This document shows positions 1 to 7,292 of a stretch of 56,967 nucleotides of DNA, one piece after another; the first letter of the stretch is position 1; every line of letters begins with the position of its first letter. A program made the translations under genes and the position numbers. The stretch lies in NCBI GenBank assembly GCA_903929135.1, contig CAIYTH010000004.1, forward strand, positions 1 to 56,967. The letters run 5' to 3'. Below the pieces are notes generated by a model. That model made no database searches. It was not told the DNA's origin and saw nothing but the letters and a program-made list of their open reading frames with translations. This DNA is from an uncultured Chlorobiales bacterium (GTDB taxonomy: Bacteria; Bacteroidota; Chlorobiia; Chlorobiales; Chlorobiaceae).

Positions 1-53
1 GCCAGAAGAGATGCTGCGATGGCGAGGGTCCTGAGTGTCTTGCTGTTGAACAT
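1..53 (-). CDS. N-terminus of an exported protein (partial)
   Basis: Reading leftward from an ATG at 53, the first codons give MFNSKTLRTLAIAASLL before the window edge cuts the gene. A basic start followed by a hydrophobic stretch is typical of a Sec signal peptide, so an exported or outer-membrane protein is likely. It is divergent from cobU and shares its upstream region. A corrinoid receptor would fit the neighbourhood, but that is a guess; too little is visible to name a family. Confidence 0.45.
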   Translation of the reverse strand, partial: MFNSKTLRTLAIAASLL

Positions 54-338
54 TGTCGTAGAATTTAGGGGTTTTGTTATTGCCTTCTACGATTAATGCT
101 TCAAATGCCGTGCCAGAATTATTTATTTTGCTTTTGAAATATTCTGACAGTAGGTTAAGATCAAGTACAAGAAGCAATTGCGGTATAATCACGAGCGAAT
201 ATGGATTATGCCGGATCTCCTTTTTTGATGCAAACGCCGTAAAATGATGCGGTGTGCCTCCATTAAAGTCTCAACATGAGACAGTAGCCGCGAAAAAATG
301 AGACTGCAGCCCATGTGGCAAAATGAGACGACAACATC
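54..338. promoter_or_regulatory. Divergent intergenic region upstream of cobU
   Basis: This 285-base AT-richer gap separates a leftward exported gene from cobU. It holds a TATAAT hexamer at 184-189 without a convincing -35 box. Near the cobU end there is a perfect inverted repeat, GTCTCA-ACA-TGAGAC (268-282), plus two further TGAGAC copies at 299-304 and 324-329. I looked for conserved cobalamin-riboswitch boxes and did not recognise them. The TGAGAC sites are therefore the best regulatory candidates. Confidence 0.4.
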
Positions 339-860
339 ATGACTAAGGTCGTCTATGTAACCGGTGGAGCGAGAAGCGGGAAGAGCAGTTATGCGCTGCA
401 TCTTGCAGAACCTTACGAAAACAGGGTGTTTCTCGCGACTGCCGAGGCCTTCGACGACGAGATGCGGGATCGCATCGACCGGCACCGCGATGAGCGCGGA
501 AGTGCGTTCACGACGGTAGAAGAGCACCTGTACATCGACCGGGTTTTCCGCAACCTGCCGGAAGGCACCGACGTGGTGGTGCTTGACTGCCTGACCGTCT
601 GGCTCGGAAACCTGATGCACCATCTCGGTGACGCTGCTGCCATGGACGAACGAATCGACGCTCTGCTCGATGTGTTGCAGTCGCCCCCATGCGACCTGGT
701 CATCGTGTCCAACGAGGTCGGCATGGGCATTGTGCCTGATAATGCCATGGCAAGGGCTTTTCGGGATCTTGCCGGTACCCTCAACCGCAGGGTAGCCGAA
801 CGTGCAACGCATGCATATCTGCTCTGCAGCGGACTTCCCGTACCCCTGAAACATCCATAA
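339..860 (+). CDS. cobU: Adenosylcobinamide kinase / guanylyltransferase CobU
   Basis: Bifunctional enzyme that phosphorylates adenosylcobinamide and then transfers GMP from GTP to make adenosylcobinamide-GDP, the activated corrin half of B12. The 173-residue protein opens with a P-loop (GGARSGKS, residues 9-16). It carries the His of the RHRDERG stretch (H49), matching the guanylylated His of the family, and a later VLDCLTVWLGNL block. Length is slightly short but normal for CobU. cobT follows after 15 bases, and a hydrolase and cobS complete the operon. Confidence 0.94.
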   Translation: MTKVVYVTGGARSGKSSYALHLAEPYENRVFLATAEAFDDEMRDRIDRHRDERGSAFTTVEEHLYIDRVFRNLPEGTDVVVLDCLTVWLGNLMHHLGDAAAMDERIDALLDVLQSPPCDLVIVSNEVGMGIVPDNAMARAFRDLAGTLNRRVAERATHAYLLCSGLPVPLKHP

Positions 861-875
861 CCCTTTATTATCCTT

Positions 876-1937
876 ATGATACATCAGTTCCAGAGCCTGC
901 TTCATTCGATCCGGCCCGTAGACATGTCGCTCGGGTCATCCGTCCAGGCGCGACTCGACGATCTGACAAAACCGCGGGGAAGTCTTGGTCGATTGGAGGA
1001 GATACTGATGAAATACGCAATTGCGACAGGTACTGCAGATCCGGTCCTTTTAAGGAAAAAGGTGTTCTGCTTCGCAGCCGACCACGGGGTGGCCGCCGAA
1101 GGGGTATCGGCGTTTCCTGCGGAGGTTACGCCGCAGATGGTATATAATATGCTGGGAGGCGGCGCTGCCATCAATGTGCTCTCGCGGCATGCAGGAGCAG
1201 ATCTCGAGGTGGTCGATATGGGCGTCAACCATGATTTTGCCGCACACCCCATGCTTCGGATCTGCAAGGTGCGACATGGCTCGTCCAATATGGCTCTCGG
1301 TCCGGCAATGTCAGTCGAAGAAGCCCTCCTGGCCGTCATGACGGGGGCGTCAATCGCGATTGAGGCCCGGGAGCAGGGGTACCATCTGCTGGCGACAGGG
1401 GAGCTGGGTATCGCCAACACGACGCCGGCGACTGCACTATACTCCGCTCTCCTCGGGCTGCCCGTCGAGGAGATAACCGGACGCGGCACAGGGCTTGACG
1501 ACAGGGGGCTCCGTCACAAGGTTGACGTCATCAAACGTGCAATCGTGGTGAACCGCGGTAATACCTCCACGCCGTTCGAGACGCTGGCAGCTCTCGGCGG
1601 GTTCGAGATTGCCGGAATCTGCGGTTTCATCCTCGGTGCGGCCTCGGTAGGCACGCCGGTGGTTGTCGACGGTTTCATCTCCTCTTCGGCTGCTGTAGCC
1701 GCCATGAAGCTCTCCGGCAGGGTGAGCGATTACCTCTTCTTCAGCCATCTCTCGAACGAGCAGGGGCATCGGGCGGTCATGAGAAGCCTCGGCGCGGTGC
1801 CGATTCTCGATCTCGACCTCAGGCTGGGCGAAGGTACTGGCGCCGCCCTTGCCATGCAGGTGGTAGAGGCCTCGGTGAAGATTTACCGTGAAATGGCCAC
1901 ATTCAGTTCGGCAAGCGTATCAGGAAAAAACAGTTGA
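876..1937 (+). CDS. cobT: Nicotinate-nucleotide--dimethylbenzimidazole phosphoribosyltransferase CobT
   Basis: Makes alpha-ribazole-5'-phosphate from a lower-ligand base and nicotinate mononucleotide, the other half of the nucleotide loop. The 353-residue length and the whole family pattern fit: [12 protein letters not shown] (32-42), AADHGV (68-73), GELGIANTT (175-183), and the catalytic Glu in LGEGTGA (E319). It lies in the operon cobU-cobT-hydrolase-cobS. The stop at 1935-1937 falls just before the preferred start of the next gene. No clear Shine-Dalgarno is visible before its ATG. Confidence 0.96.
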   Translation: MIHQFQSLLHSIRPVDMSLGSSVQARLDDLTKPRGSLGRLEEILMKYAIATGTADPVLLRKKVFCFAADHGVAAEGVSAFPAEVTPQMVYNMLGGGAAINVLSRHAGADLEVVDMGVNHDFAAHPMLRICKVRHGSSNMALGPAMSVEEALLAVMTGASIAIEAREQGYHLLATGELGIANTTPATALYSALLGLPVEEITGRGTGLDDRGLRHKVDVIKRAIVVNRGNTSTPFETLAALGGFEIAGICGFILGAASVGTPVVVDGFISSSAAVAAMKLSGRVSDYLFFSHLSNEQGHRAVMRSLGAVPILDLDLRLGEGTGAALAMQVVEASVKIYREMATFSSASVSGKNS

Positions 1938-1941
1938 TGCC

Positions 1942-2829
1942 ATGGAGAGCTTCGAACGGGAACAGCAGCTTCGCGCAGATGCCGAGAGCAGGTTCATCGA
2001 CTGCAACGGTTTCAATGTGCACTACAAAATGTTCGGCAACGGAGAAGCGCCATACGTCGTGTTGCTTCACGGAAGCTTCCTGAGCATTCGATCATGGCTC
2101 GACATCATGTGTCCTCTCGCCGAGGGGGCTACGGTGGTCGCCTTCGATCGTCCGGCCTTCGGGCTCACTTCCCGGCCCGTTCCGTCAAAGCGCAACGAGG
2201 CCCGATACAGTCCCGAGGCCCAGAGCGACCTGGTCGCGTCGCTGATGACGAAGCTCGGAATGGATCGAGCCGTTCTGGTGGGAAATTCCACAGGCGGAAC
2301 GCTCGCCCTGCTGACGGCCCTCCGACATCCTGCCAGGGTGCAGGGGGTCGTACTCGTGGGAGCCATGATCTACAGCGGCTATGCCACAAGCGAGGTGCCC
2401 TCGTTTATGAAACCCGTCATGAAGGCGATGACTCCGGTGTTTTCCAGGTTGATGAAGTTTGTCATCACGAAACTCTACGACCGCAACATCCGTGGGTTCT
2501 GGCATGTGAAAGAGCGTCTGTCAGAGCAGACCCTCGCCGCATTCAGGCAGGACCTGATGACAGGCGACTGGTCACGGGGGTTCTGGGAACTCTTCCTCGA
2601 GACCCACCACCTCCATCTCGACAGGCGCCTGAAAAGCATTTCGACTCCTTCGCTTGTGGTCACCGGCGAGCACGACCTGACGGTAAAGGTCGAGGAGAGC
2701 GTGCGCCTCGCGAAGGAGCTGCCCGGGGCGGAGCTCAAGGTAATTCCGGATTGCGCCCACCTTCCTCAGGAGGAGCAGCCAGAAGCCTTCGTCAGGGTCG
2801 TGCAGGAGTTCGTGAGGAGGATCTCCTGA
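1942..2829 (+). CDS. Alpha/beta-hydrolase inside the cobalamin operon
   Basis: A 295-residue alpha/beta-hydrolase fold protein. Visible elements are the oxyanion-side HGSFLS, the nucleophile elbow GNSTGG, an acid in GEHDLTV, and a C-terminal His in CAHLPQEE, so the Ser-Asp-His triad looks complete. The frame is open upstream to 1888, which would overlap cobT by 50 bases; I prefer the ATG at 1942, four bases after the cobT stop. It ends one base before cobS, so it is surely co-transcribed with cobU, cobT and cobS. Its substrate is unknown. A role on a B12 precursor or lower-ligand derivative is inference only. Confidence 0.85.
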   Translation: MESFEREQQLRADAESRFIDCNGFNVHYKMFGNGEAPYVVLLHGSFLSIRSWLDIMCPLAEGATVVAFDRPAFGLTSRPVPSKRNEARYSPEAQSDLVASLMTKLGMDRAVLVGNSTGGTLALLTALRHPARVQGVVLVGAMIYSGYATSEVPSFMKPVMKAMTPVFSRLMKFVITKLYDRNIRGFWHVKERLSEQTLAAFRQDLMTGDWSRGFWELFLETHHLHLDRRLKSISTPSLVVTGEHDLTVKVEESVRLAKELPGAELKVIPDCAHLPQEEQPEAFVRVVQEFVRRIS

Positions 2830-2830
2830 C

Positions 2831-3574
2831 ATGCTGAGGGGCCTCGTGACGGCGTTCAGGACTCTTACCCTGCTGCCTGTTCCCGGGCGTGAGGCAGAGC
2901 ATTTCAGCTCCTCGCTCTACTGGTTCACCTTTGTCGGACTTCTGCTCGGCGTTGCCGAGTCTGGTCTGGCCTGGCTGGGCATGTCGGCCGGGTGGCCTGA
3001 GCTCGCGGCGTTTCTTCCCGTCATCGGCGGCATCATGATCACACGCGGGCTTCATGCCGACGGACTTGCCGACCTGGCCGACGGATTTTTCGGAGGGCGC
3101 ACCAGGGAGTCGATTCTACGCATCATGAAGGACCCGAATGTCGGTTCATTCGGGGCACTTGCCCTGATGCTGCTCCTTTTTCTCAAATGGGTCGCATTGC
3201 TGAGGCTTGTCCGAACCGGAGGGCTCGGGATCATCGTTTCGGGAGTGATGCTTGCCCGTATGGCACAGGTTGTGCTTGCGGCTCGTTTGCCTTACGCCCG
3301 CCCGGAAGGAGGGACGGCAACGGCTTTCGTGAACGGTGCCGGCCTCGGGCACCTCAGCGTCGCATTTGTTTCCGGTACCGGGATGCTCTTTTTGCTCATG
3401 AGGTTCGAACCGCTTCCTTCGCTAGTCCTGCTGCTTGCCGCCCTGATCCCGACCGGTGCTCTTGGACTCCTGTCCTTGCGCAGGATCGGTGGCGTGACCG
3501 GCGATGTGCTCGGCGCGGCAAGCGAGATCACCGAAGCCCTCGTCTGGACCGTCGGAGCCCTGCTTCTTCGTTGA
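2831..3574 (+). CDS. cobS: Adenosylcobinamide-GDP ribazoletransferase CobS
   Basis: Integral membrane enzyme that joins adenosylcobinamide-GDP to alpha-ribazole (phosphate), the last step of cobalamin assembly. The 247-residue protein has several hydrophobic segments and the CobS signature HADGLADLADG (75-85), followed by GGRTRESILRIMKD. It starts one base after the preceding hydrolase stop. No alpha-ribazole phosphatase (CobC) gene is visible nearby; CobS can also use the phosphorylated form. Confidence 0.94.
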   Translation: MLRGLVTAFRTLTLLPVPGREAEHFSSSLYWFTFVGLLLGVAESGLAWLGMSAGWPELAAFLPVIGGIMITRGLHADGLADLADGFFGGRTRESILRIMKDPNVGSFGALALMLLLFLKWVALLRLVRTGGLGIIVSGVMLARMAQVVLAARLPYARPEGGTATAFVNGAGLGHLSVAFVSGTGMLFLLMRFEPLPSLVLLLAALIPTGALGLLSLRRIGGVTGDVLGAASEITEALVWTVGALLLR

Positions 3575-3637
3575 CCTGCTCTCACAGAACTCCCTTTTCT
3601 CTCCATATTGCCGGTACGCCGATCCGCGTCGCCAGGA

Positions 3638-3672
3638 ATATGCTTGTTTAAAAATGAGCATATGCTTATAAT
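3638..3672 (+). promoter_or_regulatory. Promoter with overlapping palindromic operator for the OsmC-like gene
   Basis: A perfect -10 box TATAAT (3667-3672) is preceded, 17 bases away, by TTGTTT (3644-3649). Across it lies an inverted repeat, ATATGCT (3638-3644) and AGCATAT (3657-3663). The right half is itself part of the palindrome AGCATATGCT (3657-3666). Such a site over the -35 and spacer suggests control by a dimeric repressor. The expressed gene would be the OsmC-family protein starting at 3716. Confidence 0.5.
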
Positions 3673-3715
3673 ACTCTCCTGCAGGGGCAGTTTCATCCAC
3701 AAAACATCGAGCACT

Positions 3716-4123
3716 ATGGGCAATGACATGATCGTCACCTTCGGCGGCGGCAAGAAAGTAAATGCGGAATTCAACGGCTTCACCATCAGGACTGATCAGG
3801 GTGTCTACGCCGGCGGAGAAGGGTCCGCTCCCGAGCCTTTTTCCCTTTTTCTTGCATCCATCGGCACCTGTGCGGGCATTTTCGTGCTCTCTTTCTGCCA
3901 GAGCCGCGGCATTTCAACCGAGGGCATCAGGATCGTACAGAGCCATGAGGCGAAGGCGTCCGGCCGCGGCGTGGGTAAGATCACGATCACCATTGAACTT
4001 CCTCCGGATTTTCCCGAAAAGTACCGCGACGCAGTTGTCAGCGCCGCCAACCTTTGCGCGGTGAAGCGTCATATCATGGAGCCCCCGGTGTTTGACGTCA
4101 TAACTGCAACGACAGGGGCCTGA
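3716..4123 (+). CDS. OsmC family protein
   Basis: About 135 residues with the OsmC/Ohr fold pattern: a beta-rich start, a first cysteine in LASIGTCAGIF, and a second in the LCAVKRH block near the C-terminus. In this family a cysteine pair reduces organic or lipid hydroperoxides. Plain OsmC-like members with less clear substrates also exist, and this looks like one of those. The frame is open to 3608, but the promoter at 3667-3672 places the transcript start after that, so the ATG at 3716 (or at 3728) is the real start. Confidence 0.85.
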   Translation: MGNDMIVTFGGGKKVNAEFNGFTIRTDQGVYAGGEGSAPEPFSLFLASIGTCAGIFVLSFCQSRGISTEGIRIVQSHEAKASGRGVGKITITIELPPDFPEKYRDAVVSAANLCAVKRHIMEPPVFDVITATTGA

Positions 4124-4335
4124 CCGGCAAGGCAGTGATCTCCCGTTCCTGCTCACGCAAGTGCAGCAGACCTGCGCCTGCGTGAGAGGTTTCATTTTTG
4201 GGACGCGTTTGATTTATGTTAACAATTGATGATATTCTGAATGCTGGCCGGGCAGGGGGCAAGGTAATCTCCGAAACCGCCTGTTTTCTCGACGAGTCCT
4301 GATCCGCTTGCTGAATAATCTCCTGAAGTATTCCT

Positions 4336-4797
4336 ATGAGAAAGAACCGAGCAGGCAGGCCGGTGCACTGCCGTTCCGTCGAAGGCATTCCGAAAGTCAC
4401 CTGCTTCCTGCCCGAAGGCATACCGCCTTCGAAGCTCCAGAATGTCGTGCTTTCCGTAGACGAGGTCGAGGCCATGAGGCTCGCCGACAAGCTCGGCCTG
4501 TATCAGGCGGATGCGGCCGAAAAAATGAAGGTCTCCCGCCAGACGTTCGGACGAATCATCCAGTCGGCAAGAAGAAAGGTTGCCGAAGCCCTCGTGGATG
4601 GAAAAACCATCTGCATCGAAGGCGGACATATCAACCAGGAGTGTTTGAATCGCCAGACCGAAGGGGAGAATGTCTGCGTCTGCCTCTACTGCGGTTTCGA
4701 AAAACCTCACGTCGACGGCGTTCCCTGCCGGACTGAACTCTGTCCCGACTGCCGCAAGGCGCTCATCCGGAAAGGGAGGTTCAGCAGTGTCGAGTGA
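4336..4797 (+). CDS. DUF134 family predicted DNA-binding protein
   Basis: A 153-residue protein of the DUF134 (UPF0251) family. Residues 40-90 form a helix-turn-helix like that of sigma-factor region 4: VDEVEAMRLADKLGLYQADA, then MKVSRQTFGRIIQSARRKVA. The C-terminus is cysteine-rich (CVCLYCGF, then CRTELCPDCR) and probably binds zinc or another metal. Family members are thought to be regulators. The next gene, an iron-type alcohol dehydrogenase, starts 11 bases before this stop, so the two are translationally coupled. Confidence 0.85.
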   Translation: MRKNRAGRPVHCRSVEGIPKVTCFLPEGIPPSKLQNVVLSVDEVEAMRLADKLGLYQADAAEKMKVSRQTFGRIIQSARRKVAEALVDGKTICIEGGHINQECLNRQTEGENVCVCLYCGFEKPHVDGVPCRTELCPDCRKALIRKGRFSSVE

Positions 4798-5977
4798 TCC
4801 CGCTCCCGGCTTTTCCCTTCTTCCGCTTCCTCAAATCCATTTCGGGCCTGGCCGGTTTTCGATGTTTCCCGGGTTGTGCTCCTCCTTCGGCAAAAATCTC
4901 CTGCTGGTTACCGGCAAGGAGACGCTTCAACGTTCCGGCCGCATGGCGGCTCTTTTCGAGACTCTCGCTGCTGAGGGGGTCGTCGTCAACCATATCATTG
5001 TCGACCGGGAACCATCTCCGGAACTCATCGACCGGACGGTATCCGCCCACAGGGTACGCCTGGTTGACGTCGTGGCTTCGATAGGCGGGGGGAGTGTGCT
5101 CGATGCAGGCAAGGCGATTTCGGCCATGCTCAGGCAACATCACCCTGTCGAGCGCTTCATCGAAGGAAGGGAAGGTTTCATGCCGCACGACGGACGCAAG
5201 GTGCCTTTCATCGCTGTCCCGACCACATCCGGTACCGGGAGCGAAGTCACCAGCAACGCCGTCATCAGCATGGTCGGACCCGGAGGGTACAAGCGATCGT
5301 TACGGCATACTTCCTTTGTGCCGGACGTTGCTCTTGTCGATCCCGAGCTCATGACGACAGTTCCTCCACGGTTGACCTCAGCCTCGGGTATGGATGCCTG
5401 CACGCAGCTCCTTGAGGCCTACCTTTCCCCGTTTGCCAATTCCTATACCGATGCCGTCGCGTTCAGCGGACTTGAGCGGTTCAGCCGCTCCTTCCTCGAT
5501 GCCTGCACGACAGGTTCGGAGAAAGCTTCAGTGCGGGGCGACATCGCCTATGCTGCCCTGATGTCGGGTATCGCGCTCGCCAATGCCGGCCTGGGCATTG
5601 TCCACGGTTTTGCGTCGTCAATAGGCGGCCTGTATGATATTCCGCACGGCACCCTTTGCGCTACCCTGCTTGCAGAGGCGACGAAGGAGAACATTCGCCA
5701 AGTGCGTCTGGTCGACGAGGGACATCCCGCACTGGTCAAGTTCGCGAAGGCTGGCAGGATACTGTCGGGCGCGCGGTCAGCGGAGCTGAGCGAAGGTTGC
5801 GACCTCCTTGTCGGACAGTTGACGGAGTGGCAGGAGCAGCTCGGGTTTCCGAGGCTCGGGGAGTTCGGTGTCAGGGAGGAGGAGTTGGACAGGATTGTGG
5901 CCGTTACACGCAGCAAGAGCAACGCTGTTGCCCTCGACAGTGACGGTATGCGCAGAATTCTCGCCGCAAGGCTTTGA
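4787..5977 (+). CDS. Iron-containing (group III) alcohol dehydrogenase family protein
   Basis: A 396-residue NAD(P)-dependent dehydrogenase with a GGGSVLDAGKA nucleotide-binding segment and PTTSGTGSE. The start is a GTG at 4787 because AGGGAGG (4773-4779) sits seven bases upstream; the open frame to 4670 runs through DUF134. The metal site is atypical. Asp (GMDACTQ) and two His (IVHG, IPHG) remain. Where FucO-type enzymes have His in DALTH and in the later AH, this protein has Gln and Ser. I recall similar variants in one subgroup of the family, so this need not mean inactivity. Substrate unknown. Confidence 0.85.
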   Translation: MSSDPAPGFSLLPLPQIHFGPGRFSMFPGLCSSFGKNLLLVTGKETLQRSGRMAALFETLAAEGVVVNHIIVDREPSPELIDRTVSAHRVRLVDVVASIGGGSVLDAGKAISAMLRQHHPVERFIEGREGFMPHDGRKVPFIAVPTTSGTGSEVTSNAVISMVGPGGYKRSLRHTSFVPDVALVDPELMTTVPPRLTSASGMDACTQLLEAYLSPFANSYTDAVAFSGLERFSRSFLDACTTGSEKASVRGDIAYAALMSGIALANAGLGIVHGFASSIGGLYDIPHGTLCATLLAEATKENIRQVRLVDEGHPALVKFAKAGRILSGARSAELSEGCDLLVGQLTEWQEQLGFPRLGEFGVREEELDRIVAVTRSKSNAVALDSDGMRRILAARL

Positions 5978-5985
5978 TCACGATC

Positions 5986-6012
5986 GTTTCAGGAGAGGTT
6001 CTTTCCTGAAAC
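5986..6012. terminator. Hairpin between convergent genes
   Basis: GTTTCAGGA (5986-5994) and TCCTGAAAC (6004-6012) form a perfect nine-base stem with a nine-base loop. It lies between the dehydrogenase and the leftward SET gene, where both transcripts need to end. There is no T-run on either side, so intrinsic termination is uncertain. Confidence 0.35.
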
Positions 6013-6047
6013 ACCATGCTCGGGAGTTATCAAGCGTTTTCATGAGA

Positions 6048-6503
6048 TCAACCCCGGGTGGTCCACCAATCTTCGCCGTAGTTATAGAAGAGCTCTTCGC
6101 CTTTGCGGATGTCGCGTAGCGCATAGAGCACCAGTTCGGCGCCGAGCTGGGAGTCATCCCGGTAATAGGCTACGTTCGGCTGCGGTGAGTGGTTGAAAAG
6201 CATGCCGTACCCCATCGCCACCAGCCTCAGGTTTTCAGCACTGCCGTAAAATACGTAGTTCAACAGTTCTCCCCCCACGTCCCTGTCGCTGACCTCGATG
6301 GCGGGGCACCGTTCGATGATCTCGCTTTCGCTGATCGACCTCGATGCGAAGGCGCCTCTACCGCTGACGGTGGAGCTGCCGATGCTGACCGCACCTCTGC
6401 CGATTGAGCGATTTTTCCTGCGCAGCAGCATTCCCGCAGGGATTCCGAGCGCGATTCCGGATGCTGCGGCAATGATGACGAAGATGGAGAGGTTCGATAA
6501 CAT
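6048..6503 (-). CDS. Membrane-anchored SET domain protein
   Basis: A 151-residue protein with an N-terminal hydrophobic helix (about 5-27) followed by basic residues, then a SET domain. Visible SET signatures are GRGAFASRSI (48-57), LFNHSPQPN (102-110, the NH[S/C] motif) and GEELFYNYGEDW near the C-terminus. These bind S-adenosylmethionine and form the lysine-methyltransferase pseudoknot. The protein is very short for this family, and no post-SET cysteines are seen. The presumed activity is protein lysine methylation; the target is unknown. Confidence 0.8.
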   Translation of the reverse strand: MLSNLSIFVIIAAASGIALGIPAGMLLRRKNRSIGRGAVSIGSSTVSGRGAFASRSISESEIIERCPAIEVSDRDVGGELLNYVFYGSAENLRLVAMGYGMLFNHSPQPNVAYYRDDSQLGAELVLYALRDIRKGEELFYNYGEDWWTTRG

Positions 6504-6594
6504 GCGGTGCTGCTTCTGGCGGTGTGGTTGTCGTTTTGCGGAAAATACGAATAAAGATGGCAGAATTGCACGATGCCGGCAGGATGCGGCCCGG

Positions 6595-6957
6595 TCAACG
6601 ACCTTTGCGGCGCGGGAGCCTGCGCCGGGATATTTTCGGGATGTGATGGTTCATGGCAGCCCATGCCGAGCCGATTGCAATTGCGGCAGCTGCCGCGATG
6701 ATCATGTAGACCCAGGTTGGAATGTTCGTGCCAGCCGCTGCTATGTAGATGTATGCCGCCGTCCAGAAAAGGACCGAAAGCGCCGCAGGCAGGAGGATCG
6801 GCTTTTTTTCTCGGACGTTCCTGACAAACCAGGCGGTTGAGGCTATGAAAAGCGGTATGCTGCCGAAATACAGCAAGCCGAATACCAGCGGATCAATGCC
6901 GTACTGTTGCTGGGCGTTTGCGAGAAACACCCCGATGATGTCGGTGATTTTTTTCAT
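6595..6957 (-). CDS. Small membrane protein of unknown function
   Basis: About 120 residues if the Met at 6957 (MKKITDI) is used. The frame stays open upstream, but those extra 53 codons read like non-coding sequence. Three hydrophobic segments are visible (LVFGLLYFGSIPLFIAS, ILLPAALSVLFWTAAYIYI, YMIIAAAAAIAIGSAWA) and a basic tail ending RRRLPRRKGR. The topology suggests an inner-membrane protein. I do not recognise the family. Confidence 0.7.
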   Translation of the reverse strand: MKKITDIIGVFLANAQQQYGIDPLVFGLLYFGSIPLFIASTAWFVRNVREKKPILLPAALSVLFWTAAYIYIAAAGTNIPTWVYMIIAAAAAIAIGSAWAAMNHHIPKISRRRLPRRKGR

Positions 6958-7292
6958 GTATCGGATATATACTGAAAACAAATTTACATCCCTGTACGGC
7001 ACATTGTCAACAAACACTTTTGCTGAAGGGGGTTGCAGGTCGTTTGTGAAAGGAAAAGGAGCCTTGAAAAGATATGCGGCAGGAGAGAGGACTTCGCGTT
7101 TGCTGTCGTCAAACACCCTGATATACCGTATTGCGACGAACCGACCGTGGCGCGCAACTACCAGAGCGGCAGTTTTTACGAAGGTTTCTGCGCTTGGAAA
7201 CGAGGAGAAACGGGTTGATATTATCGTGCTTTTCGAAAGGTCCGAACCGGTTCTCGGTGCAGGTCAGGTAACAATGGAAGAAATGGAAGTAT
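6958..7292. other. Intergenic region between divergent genes
   Basis: These 335 bases separate a leftward membrane protein from the flavoprotein at 7293. A 61-codon TTG-initiated frame (7033-7218) has coding-like codon use but no recognisable domain or ribosome-binding site, so I do not call it. No strong promoter or hairpin was found. Confidence 0.4.

Noticed and set aside
54-338. Cobalamin riboswitch before cobU
   Set aside because: No conserved B12-box sequence or GCCACTG-type element was recognised; the TGAGAC sites explain the gap better.
4216-4302. 28-codon open frame before the DUF134 gene
   Set aside because: Short, no ribosome-binding site; could be a leader peptide but evidence is too thin.
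7033-7218. 61-codon frame upstream of the flavoprotein
   Set aside because: TTG start, no ribosome-binding site, no domain. Codon use is plausible, so it is undecided rather than excluded.
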